Assembly: GCA_944389925.1 (NCBI GenBank)
Contig: CALXOD010000016.1
Location: 41,052-105,051 of the forward strand
Direction of reading: 5' to 3'
DNA from: an uncultured Victivallaceae bacterium
GTDB lineage: Bacteria; Verrucomicrobiota; Lentisphaeria; Victivallales; Victivallaceae
DNA length: 64,000 bases
Shown: positions 56,520 through 64,000 of the stretch, piece by piece
Numbering within the stretch: the stretch's first letter is position 1
Layout of the letters: every line of letters starts with the position of its first letter
Program-made: the position numbers and the translations under genes
The notes under the pieces: model-generated
What the model was told of the DNA's origin: nothing
Databases searched by the model: none
The model's input: only the letters and a program-made list of their open reading frames with translations

Positions 56520-57785
56520 ATGCCGCAATTCAATTATGTAGCAATGGACAGCACCGGCAAGGAGAAGAAAGGCAAGATTTCCGCCACCTCCGAGGATGCG
56601 GCCGCAAGCGAACTCAAGAAACAGGGCTTGTTCCCCACCTCTATCAAAAGCGCTGATCCCAAAGCGGCAAAGCCCAAAAAAGGTACGGCGCGCCGGAGCA
56701 GCAGTGGCGGCGGTGGTATGAATATCACCATCGGGACTCCGGTCATTAAACGCAAGGAATTGACGGTCATCACCCGGCAGCTGGCAACGCTGCTGGATGC
56801 GGGGTTGCCGCTGATCCGTTCCCTGCGCACGCTGGAACGCCAGTCGAAAAATCCGCTGGTAAAAAAAGTGCTCGGCGCCACCGCTGACACCGTGGAAGGC
56901 GGTTCCACCTTTGCGGAAGCCCTGGCCCAACATCCGAAATCCTTTGACAAACTCTATTTGAATATGATCCGGGCAGGCGAGGCTTCGGGGGCAATGGAAG
57001 TCATTCTGAACCGTCTGGCCACCTTCATGGAAAAAGCAGCCCGAATCGCCGGAAAAGTGAAATCCGCTATGATTTACCCGGCGGTCGTCATGTCGATCGC
57101 CTTGCTGGTGACCGCCGGCTTGATGATCTTCATCGTGCCGAACTTCCAGAAGATCTTCACCGAACTGCTCGGCGAAGATGAATCCCTGCCCGGCCTGACC
57201 CTCTTCGTGATGGACGTCAGCCGGATGCTCAAAGAGGAAATCTGGGTGTTCGTCATCGGAATTGTCGGCATTATCATCCTTTACAAAATCATCAACAAAA
57301 CCAAGTACGGAAAATGGGGCATCGACTGGTGTAAATACAACATGCCACTGTTCGGTCCCATTGTATCGCGATCGGCCATCTCGCGTTTCTCCCGAACGCT
57401 GGGGACCCTCATGTCCTCCGGGGTGCCGGTGCTGAATGCCCTGATCATCGTTCGCGATACCGCCGGTAACGAACTGGTGACCAACGCCGTACAGAAAGTG
57501 CATGATGCGGTAAAAGAAGGGGATGGCATCGCGGCGCCGCTCGGGGCCACCGCCATCTTCCCCCAGATGGTCATCAGTATGGTGGAAGTCGGCGAAGAAA
57601 CCGGGAAACTCCCGGAAATGCTGGACAAAATCGCCAACACATATGACGAAGAAGTGGATAACGCCGTCAGTGCATTGACCTCCATGATCGAACCGTTAAT
57701 GATCGTCGGTCTGGCTGTCATCGTCGGGACCATCGTGGTCGCCCTCTTCCTGCCGCTGACTAAAATCATCGAAAAACTCGGCTGA
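56520..57785 (+). CDS. Inner-membrane platform protein PilC/GspF
   Basis: A 421-residue polytopic platform protein that couples the ATPases to pilin assembly. After the N-terminal 'MPQFNYVAMDSTGKEKKGKI' and a Ser/Gly-rich linker come two T2SSF domains: the first around 85-205 ('FTRQLATLLDAGLPL'-type block 'VITRQLATLLDAGLPLIRSL'), the second around 285-410 ('LGTLMSSGVPVLNALIIVRD', 'MVEVGEETGKLPEMLDKIAN'), with membrane helices after each and a third between. A good AGGGAGGAAA site lies upstream. Confidence 0.95.
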   Translation: MPQFNYVAMDSTGKEKKGKISATSEDAAASELKKQGLFPTSIKSADPKAAKPKKGTARRSSSGGGGMNITIGTPVIKRKELTVITRQLATLLDAGLPLIRSLRTLERQSKNPLVKKVLGATADTVEGGSTFAEALAQHPKSFDKLYLNMIRAGEASGAMEVILNRLATFMEKAARIAGKVKSAMIYPAVVMSIALLVTAGLMIFIVPNFQKIFTELLGEDESLPGLTLFVMDVSRMLKEEIWVFVIGIVGIIILYKIINKTKYGKWGIDWCKYNMPLFGPIVSRSAISRFSRTLGTLMSSGVPVLNALIIVRDTAGNELVTNAVQKVHDAVKEGDGIAAPLGATAIFPQMVISMVEVGEETGKLPEMLDKIANTYDEEVDNAVSALTSMIEPLMIVGLAVIVGTIVVALFLPLTKIIEKLG

Positions 57786-57839
57786 CGCAAAGCGTCTGAA
57801 TCCATCCCGTCATGCGGGTACCGCCGTCGAGGCGACCTC

Positions 57840-58631
57840 ATGACGGGAGTCTGTTTCATACCGTCCAGCCGTCGTTCCGCTGCTGCGGTGACGGCAGAAA
57901 GCTTTCCGAACACAATGGATGTGCCTTCCATATTGCTGCTGAACATCGGCAACAGTCATACCCAGATGGCCGAATATTCCAACGGCCGCATGGGACCGGT
58001 CCGACAGATTGCCACCGCCGATCTGAATTCGGAAATGCTTCCGGAGGATCACCCGATTGCGGCGGCTTCTGTTGTCCCGCAAATCCGGGAACGACTTCGG
58101 AACCGCTCCATTTTTTTTCTGGAGAATCGTCATGCCGCCGCCGCCGGACTCCGCCTGGACTGTGTGGACGCCTCCACCCTGGGGGCCGACCGTCTGGCCA
58201 ACGCCATCGAACTGGTCCAGCAACGGCAACTGCCCGCCGTAACCATCGACTTCGGTACGGCCATTACGCTGGAACTGGTTGACGAAAATGCCTGTTTTCG
58301 CGGTGGTGCCATCGCTCCCGGCCGCATGCTCATGCGGCGTGCCCTCCATACCGGTACGGCTCAGCTGCCGGCTTTGCCCATTACCGCCGAAGTTCCACGC
58401 GCTGTCGGCATCGACACTGCAAGCTCCATGCGTTTCGGCGTTGATCGCGGTGCGCTCGGCATGGTCAGGGAATGGTTGCGCACTCTTAACGACGGACGTG
58501 CCCTGCCCTGCCGGGCGATTGCCGTCGGTGGCGACGCGCCTTTCTTCTGTGCTGAACTTCCGGAACTGATTCCCGGCGGCGATGATTTCACCCTGCGCGG
58601 CCTCCTGGCTGCCTACCTGGCAGCCCTTTAA
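57840..58631 (+). CDS. coaX: Type III pantothenate kinase
   Basis: Phosphorylates pantothenate in CoA synthesis. The N-terminal phosphate motif is 'LLLNIGNSHTQMAEY', followed by 'DASTLGADRLANAIELVQQR' with the catalytic Asp region, 'TIDFGTAITLELVDENACFR' (phosphate 2) and 'GGAIAPGRMLMRRALH'. The first codon at 57840 has a good GAGG site (263 residues). An ATG at 57915 would give the usual short N-terminus but has no ribosome binding site. It follows the pilC gene after 54 bases. Confidence 0.9.
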   Translation: MTGVCFIPSSRRSAAAVTAESFPNTMDVPSILLLNIGNSHTQMAEYSNGRMGPVRQIATADLNSEMLPEDHPIAAASVVPQIRERLRNRSIFFLENRHAAAAGLRLDCVDASTLGADRLANAIELVQQRQLPAVTIDFGTAITLELVDENACFRGGAIAPGRMLMRRALHTGTAQLPALPITAEVPRAVGIDTASSMRFGVDRGALGMVREWLRTLNDGRALPCRAIAVGGDAPFFCAELPELIPGGDDFTLRGLLAAYLAAL

Positions 58632-58687
58632 ACGCATGGAAGAAACGGCATCTACCCGTTTTCACTGCCTGCTTCCGACAGCAACAG

Positions 58688-59536
58688 TCAGGCACGCTTA
58701 CGGCGGACAGAGTTGAAAATCAGAGCGATAATGTAGACGAAAGCGGCAATAACGACAATTACCGGTCCGGAAGGCAGTTTCCAGTAATAGCTCCCCAGCA
58801 GACCACTGGTGACAAATAACCAGCAGGCAATCACTGCCAGTACCATGGTGGACCAGAGCCGTCGTGCAAAACACCCCGCAGTCGCCGCAGGCAACGTCAG
58901 CAACGCAATCACCAGAATGATCCCGACCACATACACCATCAGTACAATGGTCAGCGCCGTCAGCACCAGCAGCAGCAGATAAATCAGCTTCACCCGCACA
59001 CCACGCAATTCAGCAAAACAGCTGTCAAAGGAAACTGCCAGCAAATTGTTGAAAAACAATACCGTCGGAACCAACACCACCACATCCAGCAGCAGCGTCA
59101 GATAAACGTCCGGCCGTGATAGCAATAGAATGTTACCGAACAAATATCCCTGAAAATCCACATATCCCGGCGTCTTATCCAGAAACAGCAAGCCCACCGA
59201 CATGCCGAGGGCCCAGACTACCCCGATCACCGTATCCTCACGCTCCCGAGCATAAATACTGACCAGTCCGATCAACAATGCCGCGGCAACAGCGCCAAGC
59301 GCCGCACCGAGCAGCGGCGAACACCAGTCAATCCCGTTCACCCGCTGCAAATAAAGAGCCGCGCCGACCCCGCCGAGCACCGCGTGAGCAATCGCCCCGG
59401 CAATCGAAGTGATTCTGCGCGTCACCACCATGGTGCCGACTACTCCCATCGCCACCGACCCCAGCAACCCGATCAGCAGAGCACAGCGCATAAACCCCAT
59501 TTCCGGCAGAGCCAGATCCCGGAACAGCTCAATCAT
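58688..59536 (-). CDS. Metal ABC transporter permease (ZnuB/MntB type)
   Basis: A 282-residue ABC-3 family permease with eight to nine hydrophobic helices. It contains 'RITSIAGAIAHAVLGGVGAA' and 'MVYVVGIILVIALLTLPAAT', conserved in zinc and manganese permeases. The start at 59536 has GGGGAGG upstream and lies inside the 3' end of the ATPase gene. Third gene of the operon. Confidence 0.93.
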   Translation of the reverse strand: MIELFRDLALPEMGFMRCALLIGLLGSVAMGVVGTMVVTRRITSIAGAIAHAVLGGVGAALYLQRVNGIDWCSPLLGAALGAVAAALLIGLVSIYAREREDTVIGVVWALGMSVGLLFLDKTPGYVDFQGYLFGNILLLSRPDVYLTLLLDVVVLVPTVLFFNNLLAVSFDSCFAELRGVRVKLIYLLLLVLTALTIVLMVYVVGIILVIALLTLPAATAGCFARRLWSTMVLAVIACWLFVTSGLLGSYYWKLPSGPVIVVIAAFVYIIALIFNSVRRKRA

Positions 59537-60323
59537 GGCAAGCCTCCCCGCATTCGCTGTTCTCGCCCGTCTCCGTGCATCCGCAGAAACAGGCATGATT
59601 ATGGTGAATCATATGCATCCCGTGCCGGTAAATCCGGTTCGCCGTGTCCTGATCGAAATCCGCGGCATCATGCAGAGAAACCTGACGGTTGACACAGATC
59701 AGCAACCCCACTTCCCGATTGACGAAACCAAGATCATGCGATACCGTCAAAATCGTCAACTTCCGGCTGAGCCGGTCCAGCGTGGCATAAAACTGTTCTT
59801 CCGCCCCCGGATCAATATTGGCAGTCGGTTCATCCAGCAGCAGCAGCTCCGGCGAACAGGCCAGCGCCCGGGCAATCAATACCCGCTGCCGCTGGCCGCC
59901 GGACAGATCCGCAAAACTCCGTTCCGCCAGATGCGCAATACCCATTTCCTCCAGCGCAGCCGCAGCCACCCGGCGGTTTTCCGCGGAATACCGTCCCCAG
60001 AATCCACGGCGCAACGTCCCCTGCAGCACCACCTCATTCACGGAAATCGGAAAGGCTGCATCCAACTGATGATATTGCGGCATATAGCCGACTTTCGGCC
60101 GCGCCGACACCGGATCGGTCCCGAAAATACGGATCGTACCACGCTGAGGAGTCAACATCCCCAGCAACAGTTTGAGCAACGTGCTTTTGCCGCCGCCGTT
60201 GGGCCCGATGATTCCGGCGGATTGCCCCCGATGAATCGTCAAACAGACATTTTCCAGTGTCGGCTGCGACGAATCATACTGAAAATACAGATTTTTGATT
60301 TCAATGATTGGTTCACTGGACAT
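59529..60323 (-). CDS. Metal ABC transporter ATP-binding protein (ZnuC type) with His/Cys tail
   Basis: A 264-residue ABC ATPase: Walker A 'GPNGGGKSTLLKLLLG', signature 'LSGGQRQRVLIARAL', Walker B 'LLLLDEPTANIDPGAEE' and switch His in 'LTVSHDLGF'. Beyond the normal end, a tail of about 35 residues is dense in His and Cys ('RHGMHMIHHNHACFCGCTE'), which could bind metal and sense its level. The start chosen has GAGG ten bases upstream; a TTG seven codons earlier is possible. It overlaps both neighbours. Confidence 0.93.
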   Translation of the reverse strand: MSSEPIIEIKNLYFQYDSSQPTLENVCLTIHRGQSAGIIGPNGGGKSTLLKLLLGMLTPQRGTIRIFGTDPVSARPKVGYMPQYHQLDAAFPISVNEVVLQGTLRRGFWGRYSAENRRVAAAALEEMGIAHLAERSFADLSGGQRQRVLIARALACSPELLLLDEPTANIDPGAEEQFYATLDRLSRKLTILTVSHDLGFVNREVGLLICVNRQVSLHDAADFDQDTANRIYRHGMHMIHHNHACFCGCTETGENSECGEACHD

Positions 60324-61233
60324 GGGGCCGGAATCCTCGTTCAATATGATCGGTCAGGCGATGAAAGTTCGCGATAATGTCCGGAGCCAGAGGATCCAGC
60401 TCCACCGCCTGCCCTTCAATAGCCGCGGCCAGCGACCGCGCCGCTGCCGGATTGAACTGCGGCTGGACAAAAATCGTCTTGACCTGATGATCTCTGGCAG
60501 CACGGATGATTTCCGCCAGCCGGGCCGGCGAGGGTTCACGACCGCCCAGCTCGATGCCGTGCTGTTTCAGACCGGACGCGGCAGCAAAATAACCGAACGC
60601 CGGGTGGTGTACGAAAAACATGCGACCGCGATAAGGCGCCAACCGTTCTTTCATCTCCGTATCCGCTTTTTTCAATTCCGCCAGCACCGACTGCAGGTTA
60701 CGCTCAAACTCGGCGCGGCGTTCCGGCATCACCTCTGTCAATGCGGTGGCAATATTGCGGGCAATCACCATGCAGTTTTCCGGAGAAAGCCAGACATGTG
60801 GGTCCAGCGCATCCGCATCATCATGTGCATGGTCGTCGGCGTCGTCTGCGTGACGATGTGCATCGCATCCGCCCGCCTCCAGCGGAATACGGGTAATCCC
60901 CTGGGTAACGTCGACAACCTTTACCTTCCCCCCTTTCAGTGCCCGCAGAACAGACCGCTCAAAAGGCATCCCCGTATGCAAAAACACCCGGGCGCCGGCA
61001 ATATCCCGCACATCCCCGGGGCGCGGCGAAAAATCGTGCGGACTGCGCCCTTCCGGCAACGCGGAGCGCGTTACAATGCCGCTTCCGGCAATCCTTCCCG
61101 CCAAATCCGCAACCGGAGGCACCCCGGCCACTACCGCGACCGAATTCTGCCGGTCTTCGCCACATCCCGCCAACAGAAACGCGACAAGTCCGACTGCCGT
61201 CGCCAGCAACATCCGATTTATCCAAACGCGCAC
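60313..61233 (-). CDS. Zinc/manganese-binding lipoprotein (ZnuA type)
   Basis: A 306-residue cluster A-I solute-binding protein. Lipoprotein signal with 'VGLVAFLLAGC' lipobox. Metal ligands expected from the family appear as His in 'LPEGRSPHDFSPRP', His in 'DALDPHVWLSPENC' and His in 'FVHHPAFGYFA'. An acidic His-rich loop ('DAHRHADDADDHAHDDADA') stands where ZnuA proteins have theirs. The start is GTG at 61233, eight bases after AAGGAGG. First gene of the znuACB-type operon; the intergenic region has a TTAATAA/TTATTAA inverted pair at 61253-61291, whose role is unknown. Confidence 0.92.
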   Translation of the reverse strand: MRVWINRMLLATAVGLVAFLLAGCGEDRQNSVAVVAGVPPVADLAGRIAGSGIVTRSALPEGRSPHDFSPRPGDVRDIAGARVFLHTGMPFERSVLRALKGGKVKVVDVTQGITRIPLEAGGCDAHRHADDADDHAHDDADALDPHVWLSPENCMVIARNIATALTEVMPERRAEFERNLQSVLAELKKADTEMKERLAPYRGRMFFVHHPAFGYFAAASGLKQHGIELGGREPSPARLAEIIRAARDHQVKTIFVQPQFNPAAARSLAAAIEGQAVELDPLAPDIIANFHRLTDHIERGFRPHVQ

Positions 61234-61446
61234 GCCGACCACCTCCTTCGTCTTAATAAAACCTGAAAAAGCATATTCCCGGACTTATTAAAGTACTGCC
61301 CAGTCAAGGGAAAATCAAGTTTCCAAATAAATAGTTACCGGTTTTTCAGGCAACTCGTTTGCAAAAAGTGAAACCATATGCTAAATTGTTGAAATTCTTG
61401 TTGATTGGTCTATCTTCAATATTTTCAATAACCTCTGGGGATGGTG

Positions 61447-62589
61447 ATGGCAAAAATTTTTCTGACCGGAGTCACCGGTCTGGTCGGCAGTTCCTTTGTG
61501 ACTGCGCTTCTGAAAGATCGCAAAGATACCCGATTCGCCTGCATGACGCGCGGTAACAAAGTGCGCAGTGCCGCAGAACGGGTGGCTGAAGCCCTCCGGA
61601 GCCAATGCGAATTCGACGGAGAATCCGAACGCATTGACGAAGTGCTTAAAGCGGTTGAAGTAGTAGACGGTGATGTCGTCACCATGGATCCGGCAGCACT
61701 GGCTGCCGATCCGAAGCTGGCAGGAGTCGACACCATTTTCCACTGTGCCGCCGATGTGAACCTCGGTAAGGATCCGACCGGGAAAACTTTCCGCATCAAT
61801 TATAACGGTACGGAAAACATGCTGGAGCTGGCAAAGAAACTCCATGTAAAAGAATTCCATTACGTCAGTACCGCTTATGTAGCAGGCTGCTCTCACGGCA
61901 CTTCTCCGGAAGCCGAAGTTCCGGACAACGGGTTCAACAATCCCTATGAAGAAAGCAAATTCAAGGCGGAGAAACTGGTTCGGCAGAGCGGTTTTCCCTT
62001 CACCATTTACCGCCCGGCCATCATTACCGGTCGGCGATCAGATGGTCGTATCCGCAAACCGCTGGCATTCTATCGGATTCTGGAATTTCTCGCCAAACTC
62101 AAAAGCCACCGCTGTGCAAAATTGAAACTCAATCCTACTGAGGAAATCGACCTCAATATCCATTTCAAAACCATTCCGTCGGAACGCGTTTATTTCGTCC
62201 CGATCGATTTTGTACAGGAAGCGATCACCCGGTGCTTCCAGCTGCCGGTGGCCAATCAAACCTATCATGTGACCGGAGACAGTCCGGTATCCACTATGAT
62301 GATTGATCGCGCAGTGTGCAAGGTACTGCGCCTGAAAGAAGTAGAAATTTCCCTCGGCAATGCCGCACCCAATGTCGACGACAAGATGATGGAACGGTTC
62401 CTCGGCGACCTTTTCCCCTACTTTTCCGCCGATATCATCTTCTCCCAGGACAATATCCGCAAAGCCCTCGGTGACGATGCCCTGAATTGGAAGTACGCCA
62501 GTGATGAACTGGAAATCATGATGCGTTCTTTCTTCGAAGACTTTTTCCCTCATGTGGAATGGGTTCAGCAGACCATTCACGGCCGCTGA
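61447..62589 (+). CDS. SDR family NAD(P)-dependent reductase, thioester-reductase-like
   Basis: A 380-residue extended SDR. Nucleotide motif 'IFLTGVTGLVGSSFV' at the start, 'IFHCAADVNLG' in the middle and the Tyr-x3-Lys pair in 'NPYEESKFKAEKLVR'. 'YRPAIITGRRSDGRI' is typical of the NAD_binding_4 (thioester reductase/male sterility) group. The C-terminal 150 residues are not recognised. No partner synthase is nearby, so the substrate is unknown. Start uncertain by two codons (61441 or 61447). Confidence 0.85.
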   Translation: MAKIFLTGVTGLVGSSFVTALLKDRKDTRFACMTRGNKVRSAAERVAEALRSQCEFDGESERIDEVLKAVEVVDGDVVTMDPAALAADPKLAGVDTIFHCAADVNLGKDPTGKTFRINYNGTENMLELAKKLHVKEFHYVSTAYVAGCSHGTSPEAEVPDNGFNNPYEESKFKAEKLVRQSGFPFTIYRPAIITGRRSDGRIRKPLAFYRILEFLAKLKSHRCAKLKLNPTEEIDLNIHFKTIPSERVYFVPIDFVQEAITRCFQLPVANQTYHVTGDSPVSTMMIDRAVCKVLRLKEVEISLGNAAPNVDDKMMERFLGDLFPYFSADIIFSQDNIRKALGDDALNWKYASDELEIMMRSFFEDFFPHVEWVQQTIHGR

Positions 62590-62606
62590 GGCATGTCACG
62601 CAGTAT

Positions 62607-62638
62607 GGCGGCCCCGATCAGGGACCGCCGTTTTTTTT
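62607..62638 (+). terminator. Strong intrinsic terminator after the SDR gene
   Basis: GGCGG with CCC (62607-62615) pairs with GGG and CCGCC (62621-62629) and is followed by T8. It ends the SDR transcript before the next promoter. Confidence 0.9.
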
Positions 62639-62659
62639 GAAAAAGCAACTTCTGTTGAT

Positions 62660-62687
62660 TTGTAAAATTCGCTTTTGCCAGTACTAT
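62660..62687 (+). promoter_or_regulatory. Candidate promoter of the nfu-larC unit
   Basis: TTGTAA (62660-62665), 16 bases, TACTAT (62682-62687). It would start transcription near 62694, just before the structured leader. Confidence 0.5.
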
Positions 62688-62702
62688 AAAAACAGGGTAT
62701 GA

Positions 62703-62796
62703 GGGCCCCCGGTTCGGGCAACAGCCCGATCAGACCGGCGCACCGCAGCAATCCGGTTCTCTCCGGAAAAACCGGTCAGCCGACGGCCGGTGCCCC
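62703..62796 (+). ncRNA. Structured leader RNA upstream of nfu (unassigned class)
   Basis: Three nested pairings are exact: an outer GGGC/GCCC (62703-62706 with 62792-62795) stacked beside ACCGGC/GCCGGT (62734-62739 with 62786-62791), a 6-bp hairpin TCGGGC-AACA-GCCCGA (62714-62729), and CCGGTT/AACCGG (62753-62758 with 62770-62775). The element sits between a promoter and the nfu ribosome binding site. I cannot match it to a known riboswitch consensus. It could be a cis-regulatory leader or a small RNA. Confidence 0.5.
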
Positions 62797-62842
62797 GTAA
62801 AACATCCATAGATCCCTATTATCAGAAGAGGAGAAAAGAAAA

Positions 62843-63073
62843 ATGGACGAACTCAAGAATAAAATTACCCAGAAACTCGAAGAACTGCGTATCCATCTGC
62901 AGGCCGACGGCGGTGATCTGGAAATCGTGGACATCGAAGGTAAAAATGTTCTCTTGAAACTGCGCGGTGCCTGCGGCTCCTGTCCGCATGCGACCATGAC
63001 CATCAAGAGTGGCCTGGAACGCATCCTCCGCGAAGAAATCGATCCGGAAATCACCATCGAACGCGTGCTCTGA
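62843..63073 (+). CDS. NifU-like C-terminal domain protein (Nfu-type Fe-S scaffold)
   Basis: A 76-residue stand-alone Nfu domain. The Fe-S cluster site is Cys-x-x-Cys in 'LRGACGSCPHATMTIKSG', preceded by 'QADGGDLEIVDIEGKNVLLK'; both blocks are the heart of the family. It probably carries a [4Fe-4S] cluster between two subunits for delivery to target enzymes. Strong GAGGAG site upstream. LarC begins eight bases after its stop. Confidence 0.95.
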   Translation: MDELKNKITQKLEELRIHLQADGGDLEIVDIEGKNVLLKLRGACGSCPHATMTIKSGLERILREEIDPEITIERVL

Positions 63074-63081
63074 TCCGTTTC

Positions 63082-64000
63082 ATGAATATTCTGCGGCTCG
63101 ACAGTCTCGGCGGCGCTTCCGGCGATATGCTGCTCGGTGTCTTCTTCGGTCTGGGCATTCAGCCGGAAGCACTGGAGCAGGCCTTGCATTCGATCATTCC
63201 GGATCACTTTCACCTGAAACTCCGGGATTTCTCCTCCCATGGCATTACGGGAGTGCAGGCCGCCGTGGAGCTGCATCACGACCTACAAGAAGACCAGCAT
63301 TCTCACCCCCATATTCATGCCCATTGTCATAACCACGAACATGGCCATGAGCATGAACATAACCATGAGCACCGGTCACTGACGGATATTCTGCAACTGA
63401 TCCAACAGTCACCTCTGCCTCCGCCGGTACGGGAGGCCAGCTGCCGTACCTTCTTGCTGCTGGCGGAAGCGGAAGGCCGGGTTCACGGGGTTGCACCGGA
63501 AAATGTCCGCTTTCATGAAGTCGGCGCCGTGGATTCCCTTGTGGATATTATCGGGTGCCATCTGGCATATCATCTGCTGGGCATAGATGCCGTTCTCCTT
63601 TCGCCGTTGCCGGTAGGCTGCGGCACGGTACGCTGTGCGCACGGGATCATGCCGGTTCCGGCACCGGCTACAGCCGAACTGCTGAAACAGGGCCTGACCG
63701 TGGCCCCATCGGAAGAACCGTTTGAACTTCTGACGCCGACCGGCACCGCCCTGCTGCTCACCTGGCCCCGCTGCCGACTCACAACCAACGCGCAGATCAA
63801 AGGGACGGTGAACTCCTTCGGCCACCGGAAGCTGCAACATACGCCGAACCTGCTCCGCGGCATGCTGTTAGCAACCGAGACGACGGACACGGCCGGAGCG
63901 ACAGCTCCCCTGTTGGGAGAAATATTGGAGCTGGAATGCGACATTGATGATGCTTCCGGAGAAATTCTCGGTGCGGCCTTTGACCGACTGTTTGCCGCGG
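63082..64000 (+). CDS. larC: Nickel-pincer cofactor biosynthesis protein LarC, N-terminal part (cut by window end)
   Basis: Inserts nickel into the pincer cofactor used by lactate racemase and related LarA enzymes. The visible 306 residues begin 'MNILRLDSLGGASGDMLLGV', then after 'HGITGVQAAVELHHDLQEDQ' comes a His-rich stretch (about 67-100) alternating His and Glu/Asn, then 'VRFHEVGAVDSLVDIIGCHL', 'LSPLPVGCGTVRCAHGIMPV' and 'LECDIDDASGEILGAAFDRL'. The His-rich stretch likely stores nickel. larB, larE and larA are not visible. The frame remains open at the window end. Confidence 0.93.
   Translation, partial: MNILRLDSLGGASGDMLLGVFFGLGIQPEALEQALHSIIPDHFHLKLRDFSSHGITGVQAAVELHHDLQEDQHSHPHIHAHCHNHEHGHEHEHNHEHRSLTDILQLIQQSPLPPPVREASCRTFLLLAEAEGRVHGVAPENVRFHEVGAVDSLVDIIGCHLAYHLLGIDAVLLSPLPVGCGTVRCAHGIMPVPAPATAELLKQGLTVAPSEEPFELLTPTGTALLLTWPRCRLTTNAQIKGTVNSFGHRKLQHTPNLLRGMLLATETTDTAGATAPLLGEILELECDIDDASGEILGAAFDRLFAA

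Noticed and set aside
55329..57503. 724-codon open frame on the minus strand across pilT and pilC
   Set aside because: Antisense to two well-defined genes, with no conserved motif.
62703..62796. Known riboswitch (cobalamin, SAM, glycine or c-di-GMP) before nfu
   Set aside because: The conserved boxes of these classes are absent; kept only as an unassigned structured element.

Overview
The window reads as a chromosomal segment of a Lentisphaerae-type (PVC superphylum, Victivallis-like) bacterium. Supporting signs are a prepilin-type N-terminal domain protein inside a sugar-degradation locus, two Gfo/Idh/MocA oxidoreductases, a sialate O-acetylesterase, a small Minf_1886-type protein of a family I know mainly from Verrucomicrobia and Planctomycetes, a PVC-style Ser/Thr kinase, and a Gram-negative envelope toolkit (MCE transport, lipoproteins, type II secretion/type IV pilus motor). 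The genus is inference; no rRNA gene is present to fix it. I saw no mobile element, CRISPR array, prophage or integration site.

Layout. (1) 1-6140, minus strand: a translation/transcription island in the classic order tRNA-Leu, tRNA-Thr, tuf, rpmG, tRNA-Trp, secE, nusG, rplK, rplA, rplJ, rplL, rpoB (cut by the window start), with a likely promoter at 6112-6139, a 14-bp hairpin between tuf and rpmG and two hairpins in the long rplL-rpoB spacer. (2) 6250-19740: an unrecognised membrane protein, an old-yellow-enzyme homologue, a two-domain M16 peptidase, the Minf_1886-type protein, folD, an MFS transporter, a GNAT/YitH-type acetyltransferase, a GntR regulator followed by a GH20-type glycosidase, and a membrane-anchored kinase with an odd lysine placement. 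(3) 19755-36142, minus strand: proteostasis and envelope genes in a long co-directional block: glmM, a GlmU-like acyltransferase, gyrA, folP, cdaA, cdaR/ybbR, a PpiD-like chaperone, speD, speE, tig, terminator, clpP, clpX. An aminotransferase lies upstream. (4) 36359-38232: dxs, split by an apparent one-base deletion. (5) 38672-43279, plus strand: an MCE lipid-transport set (auxiliary lipoprotein, MlaE permease, MlaD) without its ATPase, a second lipoprotein and an S41 peptidase.

(6) 43341-51779: a carbohydrate locus. An AraC regulator faces five minus-strand genes (sialate O-acetylesterase, prepilin-like protein, Gfo/Idh, putative glycosidase, Gfo/Idh) across an AT-rich divergent promoter region with three 10-bp-phased TATAAT-like repeats. 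(7) 51918-57785: two tandem GspE/PilB ATPases, PilT and PilC/GspF, a motor module that could assemble the prepilin-like proteins. (8) 57840-64000: coaX, a ZnuABC-type metal importer with His/Cys-rich parts, an SDR of the thioester-reductase type, then a terminator, a promoter and a compact structured leader in front of an Nfu-type Fe-S scaffold gene and larC (cut by the window end).

The items most worth a second look are the kinase with a WNK-like lysine in its glycine loop, the AdoMet decarboxylase whose second half looks like a catalytically dead copy of the first, the structured leader before the nfu gene, the dxs frameshift, and the tandem secretion ATPases close to an orphan prepilin-bearing sugar locus.
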